This document shows positions 27,080-42,000 of a stretch of 64,000 nucleotides of DNA, in pieces (position 1 is the stretch's first letter; each line of letters begins with the position of its first letter). The position numbers and the translations under genes are program-made. Location of the stretch: assembly GCA_023079485.1 (NCBI GenBank), contig CM041084.1, positions 17,574,609 to 17,638,608 on the forward strand, given 5' to 3'. The notes under the pieces were generated by a model. It worked only from the letters and a program-made list of their open reading frames with translations, was not told the origin of the DNA and did no database searches. This DNA comes from Archilochus colubris (taxonomy: Eukaryota; Chordata; Aves; Apodiformes; Trochilidae).

Positions 27080-30000
27080 CTTGCATTGATACATTGGCAA
27101 TCATCTAGTAGGAAATCACTAAACATCACCACCAGCTACCGATCAGATTCTTTTTCTAACTAACCATCAGAGGTGAAGCTAGGGTTAGTGCCCTGGCAAG
27201 CTACTTATGCACTAGAATAACAACCATTTTCAGAAGGGATTATTGCCACTATGAACCACTGTCAAGTATCTGTAACAGCAATTCTCAATTAAGGAAAGAA
27301 CAGGACTCAGCGTCTGTGCTCTGATCATGCAGTTAATAACTGACTCCACATCAATCAAAACAAAAGTGGGATTTAACATGCAGATTTATTTTTGCAACAG
27401 TCTGTGTTACCATTTTATATTAAATCATATATTACAGAACACAAACAATAATGGTCAATGAAGAAATTAAATTTGTTACATTTTATTAACCCTTGATTCT
27501 ATTCCAGCATTTTCCTCACAGTGAGGGAGCTGTTCCCAGGCAGTTCCAGGGTTAACAGCTCCCACTGACAGCATGCTGTAAACCCATCAGAGGCAATAGC
27601 TCTACCTTTCAACTTATATTTTCATTTCTACTTTTCAAATGCAGCATAATGGTGATGATTAGCATATTTCTTATATTATAGACAGTATACTTTGTAGACT
27701 ATTCCATCTGTGACAGGGGTGATCAGATTATGAGAACTGCAGCGATGTATCACAGAGGAAAGGTAAGAAGGTCTTACAGCTGCTTGGAAGGACTTGTGGG
27801 GAGGGATTTGGGACACACTGGAACAAAGTGCTTGTCAAGGAAAGCAAACATTTGCCTCCACCATCCCTGCACCCCTTGTGCCCCAGGGAAGCCTATGCCA
27901 TCACTGAGCCCACCATCTGCCCCTGTTTTGCACCTCTCCACTCCCACCCATCTCTGTGATTGCTCAGACAGCTGGCCCAAAGAACCCATCTAGTGAAAGA
28001 CTAACCTAGTAATAAAAAACCAGAAATAAATCCTTGGGTGACTTGCTCTCAGTTGGACCTTAGTAACACCAAGACAGTCACAGTCCCCATGTAAACAGCT
28101 CCAACAGCAACATCTCTGCGCTGGGATCCCATCTGCACACACAGCCAGGCAGATCCCATGCCCTGGTGGAACCATGACTCTTTCCTACATGGCATCTGGC
28201 TGAAAAATCAGTGGAGTTCATTCCTTTTCCATCACAGTGAGAACATAACTCTTTTCCTGACATTTCTATCACCAGCACATCCCTATATCCTTTACCCTCA
28301 GTGATGGCAACCCACTTAATAGGGCTGTAAACTGAGGTGGTGGTCCTGCCCCATCTCACCCCAGCACAGCACGAGGAGGAAGTTCTGCACTTCATAACCT
28401 CAGCATCACCAAGAACCACTGGCTATGGGCATTGGTCCCACCAAGGTCACGAAAAACCTGCGGTTTTCTCTTAAAAGCTCCCTCTCACAGAAAGCTTTAC
28501 TTAGCCTCCTTTCTTTCTATGTACAAGTAACAGTGGTTGAATTTGGGAGCACATAAACTAAATGATCTGCTCATATTTTAAGAAGAAAATGTCCACCTGG
28601 GCAAAAAACCTACCCCTATAATTTATGGATCCCTGCTGGTGGATGGACACAGCCCCACCACACCACAGGCTTGCACACTTTCGCTGTGTTACACGTTTTG
28701 GGCACCAGGGAGAATCTCATTACAACTTATGAAGAGGATGGCATCTCCTTCCTCCCAAGGGGTCAGAGGAACCGTGCGAAGCAAAGCCAGTAATAATTCA
28801 AAGGGAAACTAAGCAAGGTAAAAGAAGTTGGCAGAATAGGTCCCTCTCCTCCCCCAGACCCTTCCAGCCACAGCTGACACCTTCTCTAAGAAAAGCTGTG
28901 GTTCTCACATAGATCTGATGCGAGGTCATGCGTGCTCAGAGGTTTAGTAAGTGATGGTAGAAAGACAACATGAATATCAAATGACATGTAACTACCTTTC
29001 TTGCATCAGTTCAGAGAAAAGGATTGAGGGTGGTAAAGCTGAATTCCTGTTTTTTCTGCCAGTTTTCACAGAGCTTTTATTGCAAGTCCACATCCTCTTT
29101 GGAAGATATGGGGAGAAGACAGTGTAGAAGCCCTTGAAAATATTCTGTGGAATTTAGAACCTAAGGACCTAAGAAGTTCTTGAGTTTAGCACATTCCTGT
29201 CCCCATCCCCAGTGAAACCCAAAATAATGTTGGGATTCATAATTTGCTTCTTGGATTTTTAGCATTTAAGTTACAGGGAGGTAATATTTCCACAGGTTTT
29301 ATTTTGCAATTAATGTTAAGATTCTTTTTCCTTTTCCTGAGAAACAGAGGCTTAATCTACTTTCATGATTTCAGGAGCTGGAACACCAAGAAAATCAAAA
29401 ACTGGGAAATGACATGAGATTTTTTATTCTCTAGCACCAAATGTGGCTCACTTAAAAGAATGTCTTTATGGGTTCACAGTCAAACTACAATAATTTAATA
29501 AGAAAGTAATAATAAAAAAATATCCTTGCCCAAATGTCATTATGATGGCTGTGAACACACTACACTATTGTCAAATAGTTGTATGCGAGGCAATTTTCTC
29601 TTAATGTTCACCAGGGAAGGTCACACATAGTATCTCACTTAAACAAAATATCTTCTCTTTTATTACTCTAATTTTTCATGTTGCCTTTTTCCTTTGTGCT
29701 TGATGGATAAAGATGCAAGTAAAAGACAATTATCTGGAGCTAGCTATAGCTGTATTCAATGACACATTAAACATATTCTAATTTTAAATAGAATTTTATT
29801 TTAGACTAGGCCAAAATAATTGAATATCCAGCAGTATGTGCCTATCCCTCTAATTACCTACTTATTAAAAAAGTGCAAAGAATTATTCATGTAGGAGTGA
29901 AACAACTTCAGGATAAAATATTTTTGTTCAGAAACTTGCTTACAGCCCATAGCAAAACAATTTATGAACATAAAAAATAAATATGTATATATATTTAGAC

Positions 30001-30311
30001 AGGCTGGAGTAACTTACCCATTTTTATAATCAGAAAGGTGAAAGTAAGTTTCAGTATACAAAACACATTAACTAATGAAGTTGTTAAATACTTCTTTCCT
30101 GTACAGGGAAATTATTTCACATTTTATTTATAGAAGCAGAATCCCAAAGAAAAAGTACTTACTTTCTCTTTTCTTGTTAAAATAATCCTGAGTTTCCAGT
30201 TAGTACACAAATATAAAGCACCTGAGAGTTATTTTGTTTGTTTTTCCCTAGGGGAAGTGAAATCTTTTGAACTTCTTCACATTCCATTCCTCATCATACC
30301 CTATTCTAGCT

Positions 30312-30352
30312 TAAACAAATAAATAAATAAATAAACACGCAAGCAAGCAAAC
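30312..30352. repeat. Compound AAAT / AAGC microsatellite
   Basis: About five AAAT units are followed by a short CAAG/AAGC run. This is a simple sequence repeat that is likely to vary in length. Confidence 0.9.
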
Positions 30353-30662
30353 TTTTTAAAAAAATTATATATATGTCTAATAGATAAAAATTTAAGCCAG
30401 CAGTATTACCCTGAGCCTCTGAATGAGTCCCTTGTACTCCCAGTGACATTTATTGTCACACAGCTCATGCTATGTTACAGCAATGCAAGGACATCTGAAG
30501 GAAAATGAAACTGCCTCTCAAGTCGTGTGTGACAAAGGATTTCCTGCTGCAGCCTCCCCACAGAGGCACAGATTCAGGGGGTGAGGAATTGACATGCTTG
30601 GGATATCCGTTCACAGGCACCCAGAGCAGGAACCCAGCAATGGGGGGATGTGCTTGCTGCCC

Positions 30663-30705
30663 TCCCATGCCATTCCCCAGTCCCATGCCATTCCCCAGTC
30701 CCATA
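30663..30705. repeat. 18-bp tandem repeat, about 2.4 copies
   Basis: The unit TCCCATGCCATTCCCCAG occurs at 30,663-30,680 and 30,681-30,698 without change, followed by a partial third copy (TCCCATA). The unit is a multiple of three, so an overlapping frame reads a repeated GLGNGM on the minus strand; I do not regard that frame as a gene. Confidence 0.95.
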
Positions 30706-31182
30706 CAATCCTCCTCCCTAATGTCAAAGGGGCATTTTCTACCTTCCAACATCCTCCACATTCGGAACTTTGTCGTTTTTCTAACCACATTTCTGTTTAT
30801 AGAAACACATAAATACATTTGTGTTGCACACATGATGGAATCTGTATTCCATCATTCATATCTCTTCTTTCCTGCCCCTTTATCCTTATCTAAAATAAGC
30901 AACTTCGGGTTATAGATACAGTACCTTGCAGCAGCACAGCCTGGAAAATTAATTCTTGAAAGGATTAATATTTTTTTTCCCCTCGCATCGCAAATATAAT
31001 TCTGCATCTAGAGACATGTTTCACTTTGTAAACAGAAGGGGTACTGCCTGCTCTGGCATATGGGAGCATTTCTCTTCCATGCAAAAGGAAAGCTGCTTAC
31101 ACAACCCAGCACAAGAGTAGTTATAATTGCCAAACTAACATGGTCTGTCCTGTTGTTGAAATCTCAGAAAGTAAACAAAATT

Positions 31183-31236
31183 CAGAGGGGAAAGCAGAGG
31201 GGAAAAGGGAAGAGGAGAGATGGGGGAGATGGGAGA
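31183..31236. repeat. GA-rich low-complexity tract
   Basis: Purine-rich plus strand with recurring AGAGGGGAAA and GGGGGAGATGGGAG words. It is likely a polypurine slippage tract. Confidence 0.7.
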
Positions 31237-33306
31237 AATACCTTCTACAGGCATTGTCACAGTTTTAGGGGGAGGGTGTTTTCCAGTCACTGGTCTGTGC
31301 AATACCAGCCTGGCCATTTGGAAATAAAGGAAATTTCTACCACACATTTTGATTCATTTTAAAATGCTTTTCACCTACATTTTGCACTGAGTTGAAATGA
31401 CACAAAGGTTCATTCTTCAAATGCAGTTAAAAAACTAGGGGGAAAATGTCTTCTTGTGTGCCTTTCAGTTCACTGTGCAGTTCAAATGAAACCCTTCCAA
31501 AGACTTGACACCCTGTCCTGAAGGGTTTCACCCCCCTATCCCATATCAGCCTCCCACTATGTGGAAGAATCAGTATTTTTCCTCTTGAGGAATCAGATAA
31601 AGTCCACACCAACCCTCTCAACATTTTTTTAAGGCTTCTTCCCCACCACCAGCCTCTTGTATCCCACGCCTCTGCTTCTCAATTGCCCAGACCAGGGCCA
31701 CAAAGTCCATCTAACCATTTGGATTGCTCTCAAGAGCAGCCAGCTTTATACTATGCAATGGCAGGAAGAAAACAGGTCAACTTCACCCCTGCCACCTTAT
31801 TTTGTAAAAAATGTGGAAGTCTGCCCTCCACAGCACTCAGCCTGACAGCAGTGTTTTTACAACTACAGACTTGGCCATCAAGAAGCTTTAATTCCCACAT
31901 CCCCCCGTCCCCAGGACCGTGTTGACTGCATCTAAACACAGAGAATGTTCCATACCACAAAAAAACATAGGGTAAAAATTAATGATGGAAAGAAAATAAT
32001 CCAGGGGGAACGGGAGAAACAGCAAAAACTGAAGCCTGACAGTGCAGCAGCATGGAGGAAATGGGGAGAATAAGAGGTGAGAAAGTAAAGAGAGAACAGA
32101 GACAAGAGAGTAAGATGAGGTAAAGCTAAGGGAAAGAAAAACATGACATCAGTGAATGAAAACAAGACTTTTTAATCTTGAATACAAGCGAACTTTGACA
32201 GTCTGTGAATAGTGCAAGCACAAATTTTATTTTGCAAACCTATTTTCACAAGATGATGATGAACTAGATCCTTCACTGATACGATATTCTACTCTTTAGG
32301 CTCCATTGTTCAGGGGATAAGACTATGTAATTCCTATAGAGGAAGTAAGCAAAATGGGAAAGCTGTAAATCCAGATATAAAAGACAGGAACTGGCTTTGC
32401 TTACGTTGAGGACTCCTATTACCTAAAGAAAAGTTATGTAACTTCAGCATTGCTCAAATAAACAAGCGAAGAGCAAAGCTCGCTATTGCTGTTTGCTAAG
32501 AAAGGGTTGTTTCTATATATAAATTCCAAAAAGGAAATGGAGATCTTAAGATGTCCTTTCCCTGTTGCTTTAGGGGGCTTTTAAAACAAAAAATAGAACA
32601 CACTACTTGGGCTGTCCCACTTTTCAAGCTGAAGCTATGTAGCACATCTCCCCATACTGACTACTCTCCCAAGGAAAAAACTTCTGTATCTCTCAGTAAC
32701 CGAAGCAAAGAGAAGATTTAAGCTTTGATAATGATGGGTGAATTTCAAATAGTTTGGATAAGCAACCCCCAAAAGTTCAAAATGAATATTCAGATTTTGC
32801 TCCGCAGCATGGTCTGCAAACTGAGGACAGAAATCTCAGATGATAGCTATCTTAGATCTTCTCCAAAATCCTCTGCATGCCCTAGTTATGTCTAAGCAGG
32901 AAACAGCACAAAAACACCAACATATTTAGTTATGAACTGCAGAGATATCTGAACATTTGAAACAAAAAGGACTGAGAAAATTGTAAACTTCCAGCTAGTC
33001 TAACTTTATATTGGACCCATTCCTGTTTCACCTTAACTAGTTTATCATTAGTAACTCCTGAAACAGGCAGCCTCCCACCTGCCGTGGTTTCCACTGGTGG
33101 CTCATAATTTCCTGCCAGAGAAAATCCTCCTCACCCACCCCTGCTGGGGACCTTGCAGAAAGACTGAGAATAGTAGATGAATAGAAGAACAGATTGAGAA
33201 TCAAGACTGATGCTAGATCAAGTTCTGCATCTCACCAGGGGCTGGGCACTTGTCTTGAACACAAGTCCCATCCCCTCTGCCTGGCAGTGCCCAGCTCAGC
33301 AGGGAT

Positions 33307-33331
33307 GCTGCTGCTGCTCCTGCTGCTGCTG
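33307..33331. repeat. Short CTG repeat
   Basis: A CTG run interrupted by one CTC. It gives poly-Leu in a short plus-strand frame (33,194-33,415) that has no other sign of being a gene. Confidence 0.85.
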
Positions 33332-36300
33332 ATGGGCAGCAGGGCCAAGGCATGGGAGCATCTTCCCTCCACCAGGGCCCTACACCAGATTCCCATCTCA
33401 GCTACACCATCCTAAGTGGGCTGAAAGCAATGCAATTGCATTGATATCACAAAAATCCAAAAGGCAACTATAGGTGAAGCAGGACTAGCAGTTGGCAGAG
33501 AAAACTCCAGAATAGCAGCAGCACAGCAGGGTGGGGAGGTGGCAGCTGGCTTCCAGCCTGTGGCAGCTGTCACAGATGCCACCATCCAGCAGGAATCATC
33601 CCACTTTTCTGAGAACACTTTTTCTTCTAAACAAAACCACGGGCAATAGCCTAACATTTTCCTGGGATCCATTAATTTACCAAACCCACTCAGTCTGGGT
33701 ATATTATCATCATCATTTACTTTAAATGAATTGTAAAAAGCAAGCAAAATGCTTTACCTAGTACTGCAGTCACAAGAAGGCATCACTGGGTGTTCTTTAG
33801 CCTTAGAAGGCTTCCAGTGTGTATCACCTCCCCAGCCAAACATTTTGGCAGAGGGGGAAGGCACACAGCACACCATCCAAGTTAAAGATTTGGTTTTTGA
33901 TCACATAGATATGACAAAATCAACAAACAATTTGCACTAGTGCAGACATGGATCTTTTCCATCTCAATGGGACTTGATTCCTTCAAGCTGAAAAAGGAAG
34001 CCCAAAAAACACGAATAACTGAAGTGACATTATAAGAAACATAGCCTCAGGCTGCCAGGATTTTTCTGTGTGTTGAAGGAAAGACTGCATTACTGAGCTA
34101 GACCAAACACCATTTCCAGTAGAAACCTTTCTTTCTTCTTTGCTGCTGTGAGGAGGATTGCATTACACAGCACTGCGCTAAGCCCCTTTATTCCATCCCA
34201 TTTTTTTAAAATCAGGTTATAAAAATAATCAGCTCAGCTATTCATCCTAATCATAGAAATGTTAATAAAAGACACTAACTACTCTTCTGATGTGAGATTT
34301 TCTTCTCTATGCTAAATATGAAGGCCATAAAGCTTATGCTTCCCATAAGTTGCAAGAAATTGTTTTACGGTGGAAAGCTAAGACCAAAAATAATTACTAT
34401 TATAAACCTACTGCAAAATACAGTCACACACAGATTTTCTATGAAAATTTAGCATAATGCCAGCTACAGTGCCATTTTGCTTTTTTTCAGATGTGCAGTG
34501 TAAACATCACTCTTACCAAAACAAAAAATGTTTAGAAACGCAAATAGGATCCCCTCTAATAAAACAATTCACATCATAAAAAGGGGCCAAATTAAGCCTC
34601 CCTAAACAAGTAAAATTCTGGTTTAAAAAGCAATGTTGATGTGTATTCTGGAGAGACAAAAGAAATATGTAGGCTATTTTTCCTCCCTTCTGAATGCAAA
34701 ACACATTAATTTCTTAATTTACAACAATATCATCATGCTACCTTAAAAGGTATTATTTTAAACAGTCTTGCCTCTCCATTTTTCAAGTGTCTCTTTTTAT
34801 TGGGAAAAGAAATCCTTTTTATTACCGAATCAATTCCCTTTAGGCACTACATCATATACAATTATTTCATGAATCAGCACAGCTTCATCTAAAAGTTAGT
34901 CAGGTCTCTTGTCTCACCATGCTCCATATTTGGAAGCCACCTAAATTTCTACCTCAAGACTACTTTGTAATTATTACTTTTTGTGCTAATGTTATATTTT
35001 ATGTACAAATACTTCTGTGTAAGTGACAGCAGCTCTATCTCCTCTCCATTTTTATTTTTTTAACAGTCAGACAAAACAAGGATTTTTAATCTCCCCTCAT
35101 AAAACAATCTGTCCACTCCCCAAGGCATTTTAGAAATCTGCCTTGGGATCTATTCCAATATGAATTTCCTTTTCTTAAGTATATATGATCACATTTGTAG
35201 ATTTTTTTGCATTATACTTTACACATACCACAAAACAGCATTAAGGCTTCCTTGCATTGCAAACAGTTCCCAATACCACCAGATGTTAGGTGATCCATGC
35301 TACAAACAAATTCGTCCTTTTTCCATTAATGCATCACTCTGATGCTTCAGTTATCTTATGATTAGCAATTTATTGTCCACCCAATCTCTCTCATGACCCT
35401 GGTACAAGCCCTCAAGTCCGTGACCACACTTGTGACAGCAGCCCTTTCATCCCCCTTGCAATATTTTTTCATTTCATGTGCTGATCTGATGTCTTCTGCA
35501 TGAAAGTCCAATGTTCCTCATAATCCTTATGACAACTTGCGTCATCATGATTAAATCTTTTCTGCAGTATTTTGGTTTTCAGGTACAGTCACTAATGGAA
35601 ACGTGTTAGACTGATCCATAGTAAGTTTTTGGTGGCCCATTTGGTGACCTCCAGCCAGCCCACCAGCTCCAGCTTTGCCTCCAGTTAAATTTTCCATCCT
35701 CATTCCTCTCCTACAAGTCATTCTTAACTCTGTTAACACATCTCTACACAGCAAATGACAAACACATTATTTTTTAAACTCCATATGAGCTTGATATATA
35801 ATTACTTCTTTCTTTCATTCAGTTAAAGATACTGGCTTAGCCAGGCATGACCTTCTTGTGGAAATTCTACATTGTATTTTAACTCATTTATCATGTTCTT
35901 TGCTTATTCTTAAAACTTTTTTTGTAGAAGACTTGGCATGTTATGGGATCATATAAAATGCTTTTTAACAGAGTAATTTTTTCCTGGTTAAGTACTGGTT
36001 TTAATTTATTCCCCCAGGAACATACCAATTCCTGATGCAAAATATTTATTAAAAGAACTAGCTGTTGGAATTGCAAGTATACTATGCAAGTTCTTGGATG
36101 TGGATTATATGGTCTCATCTGATTTAAATAATTACATAATTTAAGTTTTGCTTCCCCCTGGAGGTGAGAATTTCCATTTTTGTATAATCATCCCTATTAG
36201 CTGTCTGGTATTTGTCTCAGGTTTGATAGCATCATTAAAATACAAGGAATGCTACCTATTATAGCTAAAACCTATCCATCTATAGAACTGCTAATGTCAA

Positions 36301-39042
36301 AAACACTCATTTTTTTAATACTGCCTGCACTTCCATTTTTTTTATCAATATTTTTTTTAAATGGTTAAATCTTAGGTGGATTCTTATAAATTTATAATTT
36401 GTTCTCATGTTTTCTTATTTTTTAAGGTATAATTCTCTGTATTGGCCAATTCTCTTTCAATTCCTTGCAGATATTTTGCTTACATTTAATACTGTCTTTG
36501 GTGGTTTCTGAGTCAGTCTCTCTCTGTCCTTATTCCTGTATGTCTTAAGTTTATTGTAACACCACTTCAGCAGAGTTTTTATCTTAGTTTTTATTCCAGA
36601 AGGTTCCATATTATCCCATCTTTCTTTTCCCAAGGCTTTAATGTGCACAGACACCGAGCTGAATCCACTTGACAATACAAGCCTTCCTGGACATTGCCAT
36701 TTTTTGCAAAACACCTCTTTTCTCTTCCCTAATTCACACTGACCTCACTCAAACTCCTGGCCAGACAGGGTAGGATGCTTTCCCTAACTATATCTTCACA
36801 TCACAGTTCTTACTGGGAGTTGAACTTGGTTTTTCTTCCTAGCTATCACCCAATAACACTATAGCTTTATCCACTTCTGCAGCCTCATTTATCCAATTTT
36901 AATTTCCCTGTGCCCTCAAGGCTTGTACAGGAATCACAAGGGCCTCCCTTGCACTTTCTCCTGTATCTCATTTTATGCATTTAAAACTATCATCAATCCC
37001 ATAAAATTAGGAAGCTGCTTATTGTCCACCCACTGACAATAACCTTGTTTTGTTACTGACGTATAATAATGAAAGAGCCAAAAACTTCCTCTACTGCACA
37101 GCTCATTTCACAACTTTCTCACGTCTTCCTACTCCTTCTCCAGAGGCCATCAGATCTACTGGAGATCCTCTCAGATCTCAACTGTGCCATGCCCCATCCC
37201 TTTATCTCCTTCAACAAGAGTCTCACAAAGTTGTTCATCACTTAAAATAGCATTTGTAAGGACTTTTACCATTCCTTCTGATTTCTTTTCAGGTATCTCA
37301 TACCCTTGCAGGAAGCAAACTTTTTGCTCTCCAGATCGCCATTGGTGTTCACATCTTCACTCTGCAGATAATTCATAATGATCACATTTCTAAACCCAAA
37401 GTGTGCCCTAATTTGTATTAAACACCTATCTGACATGCAGGAACTCAGTTGGATGCCTGTGCTGATATTTTTATTATATTTCCTTACATTATTCAATGCA
37501 TCTAAAATGCTGACCACAGGTGAGAGCTGCACTGAATAATTTTAAAATAATAAGTTTATTAACATACTGCAAGAATTAACATTTTAATGCATTAAAAATG
37601 CCCTCAAAACAGATGCAAAGGCCAGCCAAAATTCCTCTTCTGTGTTTCATCATGTCTGAGTCCAATTGCTGTAATTTATCAGTGCTGTCATAAAGTAACC
37701 CTGATCTAAAACTATCCCTTTGATATAGTTACACTTTTTCAGATGTAATTAGCTGTATGACCCCAATGTGTTCTCCCATCTCCCATTTGCCAAAACCGTA
37801 AGAATTCTTGGTCTTCTCTCTACAGTTATTCTCTTAGGAATCCTAGATTTTCCCTCATCTACTTAGATATTCGCTTCATTAAGCCTGTACAACTTTCCAG
37901 CAAAATTATCTATTACTCCGTCACCCAAACCAGCCATCTAGTTCATGCTATACTTGCAAATTTATGCTAGTGCCTCAGCCTCCAGGTTCCTCAAAGTGGG
38001 ACTAGAAAAGAAATTATGCCTAATTCTAAGTATCATTTTACCTTTCCTGATACAGTCACATTTTCTTCTCTTCACTATCCAAAGTACAACTCCTTGGAGA
38101 TTTCTAACACATTTTGATGAACTGAACTAAAAGTATTCTACTGTAATGTTTGCATCTGTAGGTTTTGCAACTAATAAGTTTTGCATTTATATGGACTGGT
38201 ATGTCCTAGCAGTAATGGCTTCAGCATAAACTCAGCTATATTAAAAATATGTTGACAAAATCTACATTATCCCAATATATTTACATATGCAGAACAAATC
38301 ATCTGGCTAAACGCACAGTTGAGACACAAGTACAACATGGTAATGAATGTAGCCACACACTTTCCAGTTTTACTTTGATGCAGTACTAAGAATATCCTAT
38401 AATTCTTCCCTAAGCCTTATAGTGTCTGGCATTTTTCTTCAAGCTTAAACTTGAAAGATGTGTGATTTTACCACTGAAACTCTTTTCCATTGTTTTTAAA
38501 GTACGTTTCTGGATCTTGTGTATGAAGTACATGTATGGTATCTTCAATTATGAATACCAAAACCTCAAAATCAGAGAGCAAATAACAAAGAAGGCAATGT
38601 GTAGCCACTGTTAAAATACTATAATACTTAAACAGTTTAATAATTTTGGTGTCTCAAACAAATACCTTTTGAATGAACTGGAAGCTCTCATTGGTGTATT
38701 GCAAGAGTCACTGAATTTTCCTGTGGAATGTATCTTACAGTTTACTGTTTCACACATTTTGCTAACACGAGTTTAAGCCAAACTTCAACCAAACTGATAG
38801 AATTCCCAAACAATTACACCTTACTAAAGATGATTCCTTCCTCACTGAACACCAGGCTTTGGGAAGAACTTCATAGCCCTGCAAGAGTCAGAGGAAAACC
38901 ATTTCTCTCCCATAGCAGAGATGAGGAATTAAATTTGGATGTATCACAAACTGCTCACCTGGTATGCACAATGAGGGCCTCAGTTCAACTGGGAACCTTT
39001 CACAAAGGATTCCTTAGTCCTTTAAACATCTTTTTTCTATGT

Positions 39043-39073
39043 ACTTCTAAACACAGCCCACTTCTAAACACAG
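39043..39073. repeat. 17-bp tandem duplication, partial second copy
   Basis: ACTTCTAAACACAG occurs at 39,043 and again at 39,060, separated by CCC, giving a 17-base period. Confidence 0.9.
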
Positions 39074-42000
39074 ACAATGTTTAATATTGGTTTGAGTCTT
39101 GCTGCAGCTGGATCTAAAAAACCCTGCAGTGCTGTGTGTGCCCACAGCTGTACGAGGGCAGGAGAAAATCAACCTATCCAACAGAGAAGTAGTCTTTAGA
39201 GCAGACATTTCTCTAGCTCCCTCCTCCAATCTAAGGAGCAGCTCTGAAAGAAAAGATATTGCTCTCCTTGCTGGCCCCAGGAACACCATTTTATCTTCAG
39301 ATGAAAGTGTCACAGAGAGCCCACAAGACATACAACAGGCAGCCAATGTATTTATGTGGCCTACACATCTCTCTCATTGAAATGAAATTGTGTTTCTGCT
39401 TACAATTAAAGCTGCCCATCACCTTCCAAGGCAAAATTCTGTTCTCAGCTTTCTCATCGGGAAGCCCTGTATCCACAATGGTGTTCCACAGGCATTAAAT
39501 GAAAGTTTAATTTCACAAGTTACAACTTTTGCTTTGCTACTTTGCTGTTCTCTGACTAGAGGGGGGCAGGGAGATGCCCTCCACAATGACTTCTCAAGGA
39601 GGGGAGATTTACAATGAGAGCCCTCTTTCAGGAGACCAGAAGAGTTGTCTGTAGGAGCATTTTGATGAATTGTTCAGATACAACATTTATAAGGCATCTT
39701 GCACCATAGTGTAAATACCAGAACTTAAGTGTAGCAGGGAGGAACATGCTCCTTCCAAATATCTATTTATTTAAAAGTCAGCATTACAACATTTTTAAGT
39801 GAACCCGGGGATACTGATACTCATGTTATTTAGCTGAAGCAGTTTTTAAAAGATGAAAGGAACATTCTCCAGGATGCCTCACAGGATGCAATTCCTTTAA
39901 CAAATGGCAAGTCTGGCTTTAATAAGTGGACACTTTTCTTTATAAACTGCAGAACCAGTTAAAAAGGTTTTCTTTGGAGTCAAACATATTGGAAAGAGGA
40001 TGAAAGAAGTAACAGAATCTTTTAAAGGTAATACATTACCATATTAAGAGGAAATCTTTCATACTATTCAGCCATGCCGTCAGATTAATTAAGCTGCAAT
40101 TTGAAAAACTAATGTTAGAGACAGTAAATACACCCTAAGCCAGAGTGTATTATATGATTGTGGCACTTTGAGCATGCTGATACCTTGCTGATCAATGTTA
40201 TTTACTATCATTATGTACACACCTGCTAGACAGCCCCATCCAATAAAGTATTAGTGTCCTCATTGTAGCTCAGCCTTGCAGCTTATCAATTGCCCAGATG
40301 AGACTGTGGCAAGCTGGACAGGGGCTGCAAACATAACTCACTGCTGCCTGAGGGACACAATGAAGGAATGAGGCCTTGCAGCCCTTAGCTGGTAAAACAG
40401 GTAAATGCAGCCAGAAGAAGGTACCTGGGCAAGGAAAGATGCTCCCCAGCTCCTGACCTCACAGGAGGGATGAAATGGTCCTAAGTACACAGGACAACTG
40501 GGCACTCAGGCTCTCTGCTAATGACAAATAAAGGGCATCCCAACTCCTGTGGTTAAATGAGGATGAAAACATAACCAGAAAGATGAATTAGAAACTGCAT
40601 TACTACAGCTCTAGAAGAGTTTCCTTTTTAAGGCTAGAAGAAATCGTAATTCTTGTTCACTATTAAACAAAGCCTATGGACTCAGACTGCTATATGGAGT
40701 TCAAAAATTTTCTTGGCTAGTGAACAACTGAGTAACCATTTAAATCAGCTAGTGCAAGTCATTCTTCTTCCCCTCCTTGCAGTTGGTTGTCCCATACATC
40801 AAGACACATCAAAAAAACTGAAATCCACTTATATATGAATTTTGACTAGAACCACTTAATAGAACACTGAATACGCATCACTTTGGTTTAGTAAAATCTG
40901 ATTAATTAACGATGCTTATCTGAATCTTTAGTACAATGCAATTCACATTTCATCATCCAAAACCAGTATCTTCTTTGGTTGTTTTCGTGATTTTTTTGCT
41001 CTTTTTGAAAGTGAGAACAGCTCTGACACTTTCATAGCACTCCCTTCATGAGAAAGTGTATAAACATCTTGCTTGCCTTTCCCTAGCTACCAGACTGCCA
41101 TAGGGCTTAAATACACTGCTGATTTTACAAGGCTTGCCAGTGCTAAGATCACCTAATATAATAAATGGTGATGGTGCTTGCTTTGTATACTTCAAGGCTA
41201 TTTTAAGTCCAGTTGCAATGAGTCAAGAAAGTAAAAGAGAAAAGCCAAGGGTTCAGACATATTTCTTTCAGTCCTTGGGAAAAGTGCACATTTAATTTTT
41301 CTCATAATTCAGAAAATTAGAACTGAAGTGGTTAGAACCAGTTTTGATATTACTGAATATGTTCTTTAGAAAATTGAGATGAAAAAAGGATTTGTACCAA
41401 TTTCCGTAGAAGTAATTTTTTTGTAATTTAAAAGAGATCTTATACAGTATTTTTACCATCTTCAGCACAATGTTATCAGATGTTTATTCAGTTTTTCCAT
41501 TGAAAGTATCAGTAATGTTGTCTGCATGCATATTAGCTTTCATTTAAAAATTTCCAATCTTTTGCAGACACTTCAAGTATTTTTAACCATGTAACAGCAT
41601 ACATAGTGAAAAGAAGACACAGATTTTGTCACCAATTCTGACTCAGTCAGAATTAATGTTTTAAAGAGTTTCCTAAAACACATCTTCTCCCCTTCCTTTA
41701 CAGTGCCTTTCCCTTAACAACCCAACTCTTGCTACTGCTGGGTCTGGTTGCCCCTGCAGAAACCCTGGTGCATGGGTGTAGTGATGAAATCCTCCCTGTT
41801 CCATCCACACAGGTCGTCTCTAGATTTTCACATACAAACCCACACATTTTTCAATCACCTCTTTTGATCAGGGATTCACTAAGCTGACAATGAGCAGAGT
41901 GTAATTCCACACTGACACTGCCTGCAGGTCAGACCCTTCTACCTTCATTCCATACCTTCGTGGCAGCCACAGTAAACATATGAGTGGAAGATAATTCAAA

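Larger units (their letters stand above)
20540..30311. other. Noncoding sequence, no gene seen
   Basis: Contains a T-rich tract at 20,869-20,891, the 28-bp and 39-bp tandem duplications listed separately, and an A-run abutting a T-run near 25,820-25,852. No exon or gene was recognised. The AT-rich part at about 29,740-30,000 is dense in ATTA words and is a possible conserved noncoding element, from appearance only. Confidence 0.55.

Noticed and set aside
34790..38160. Possible degraded retroviral-like element on the minus strand
   Set aside because: Some stop-broken minus frames (35,551-35,754; 35,891-36,118; 36,457-36,714; 37,266-37,532) look mildly coding-like, but no paired LTRs, primer-binding site, polypurine tract or polymerase active-site motif could be found.
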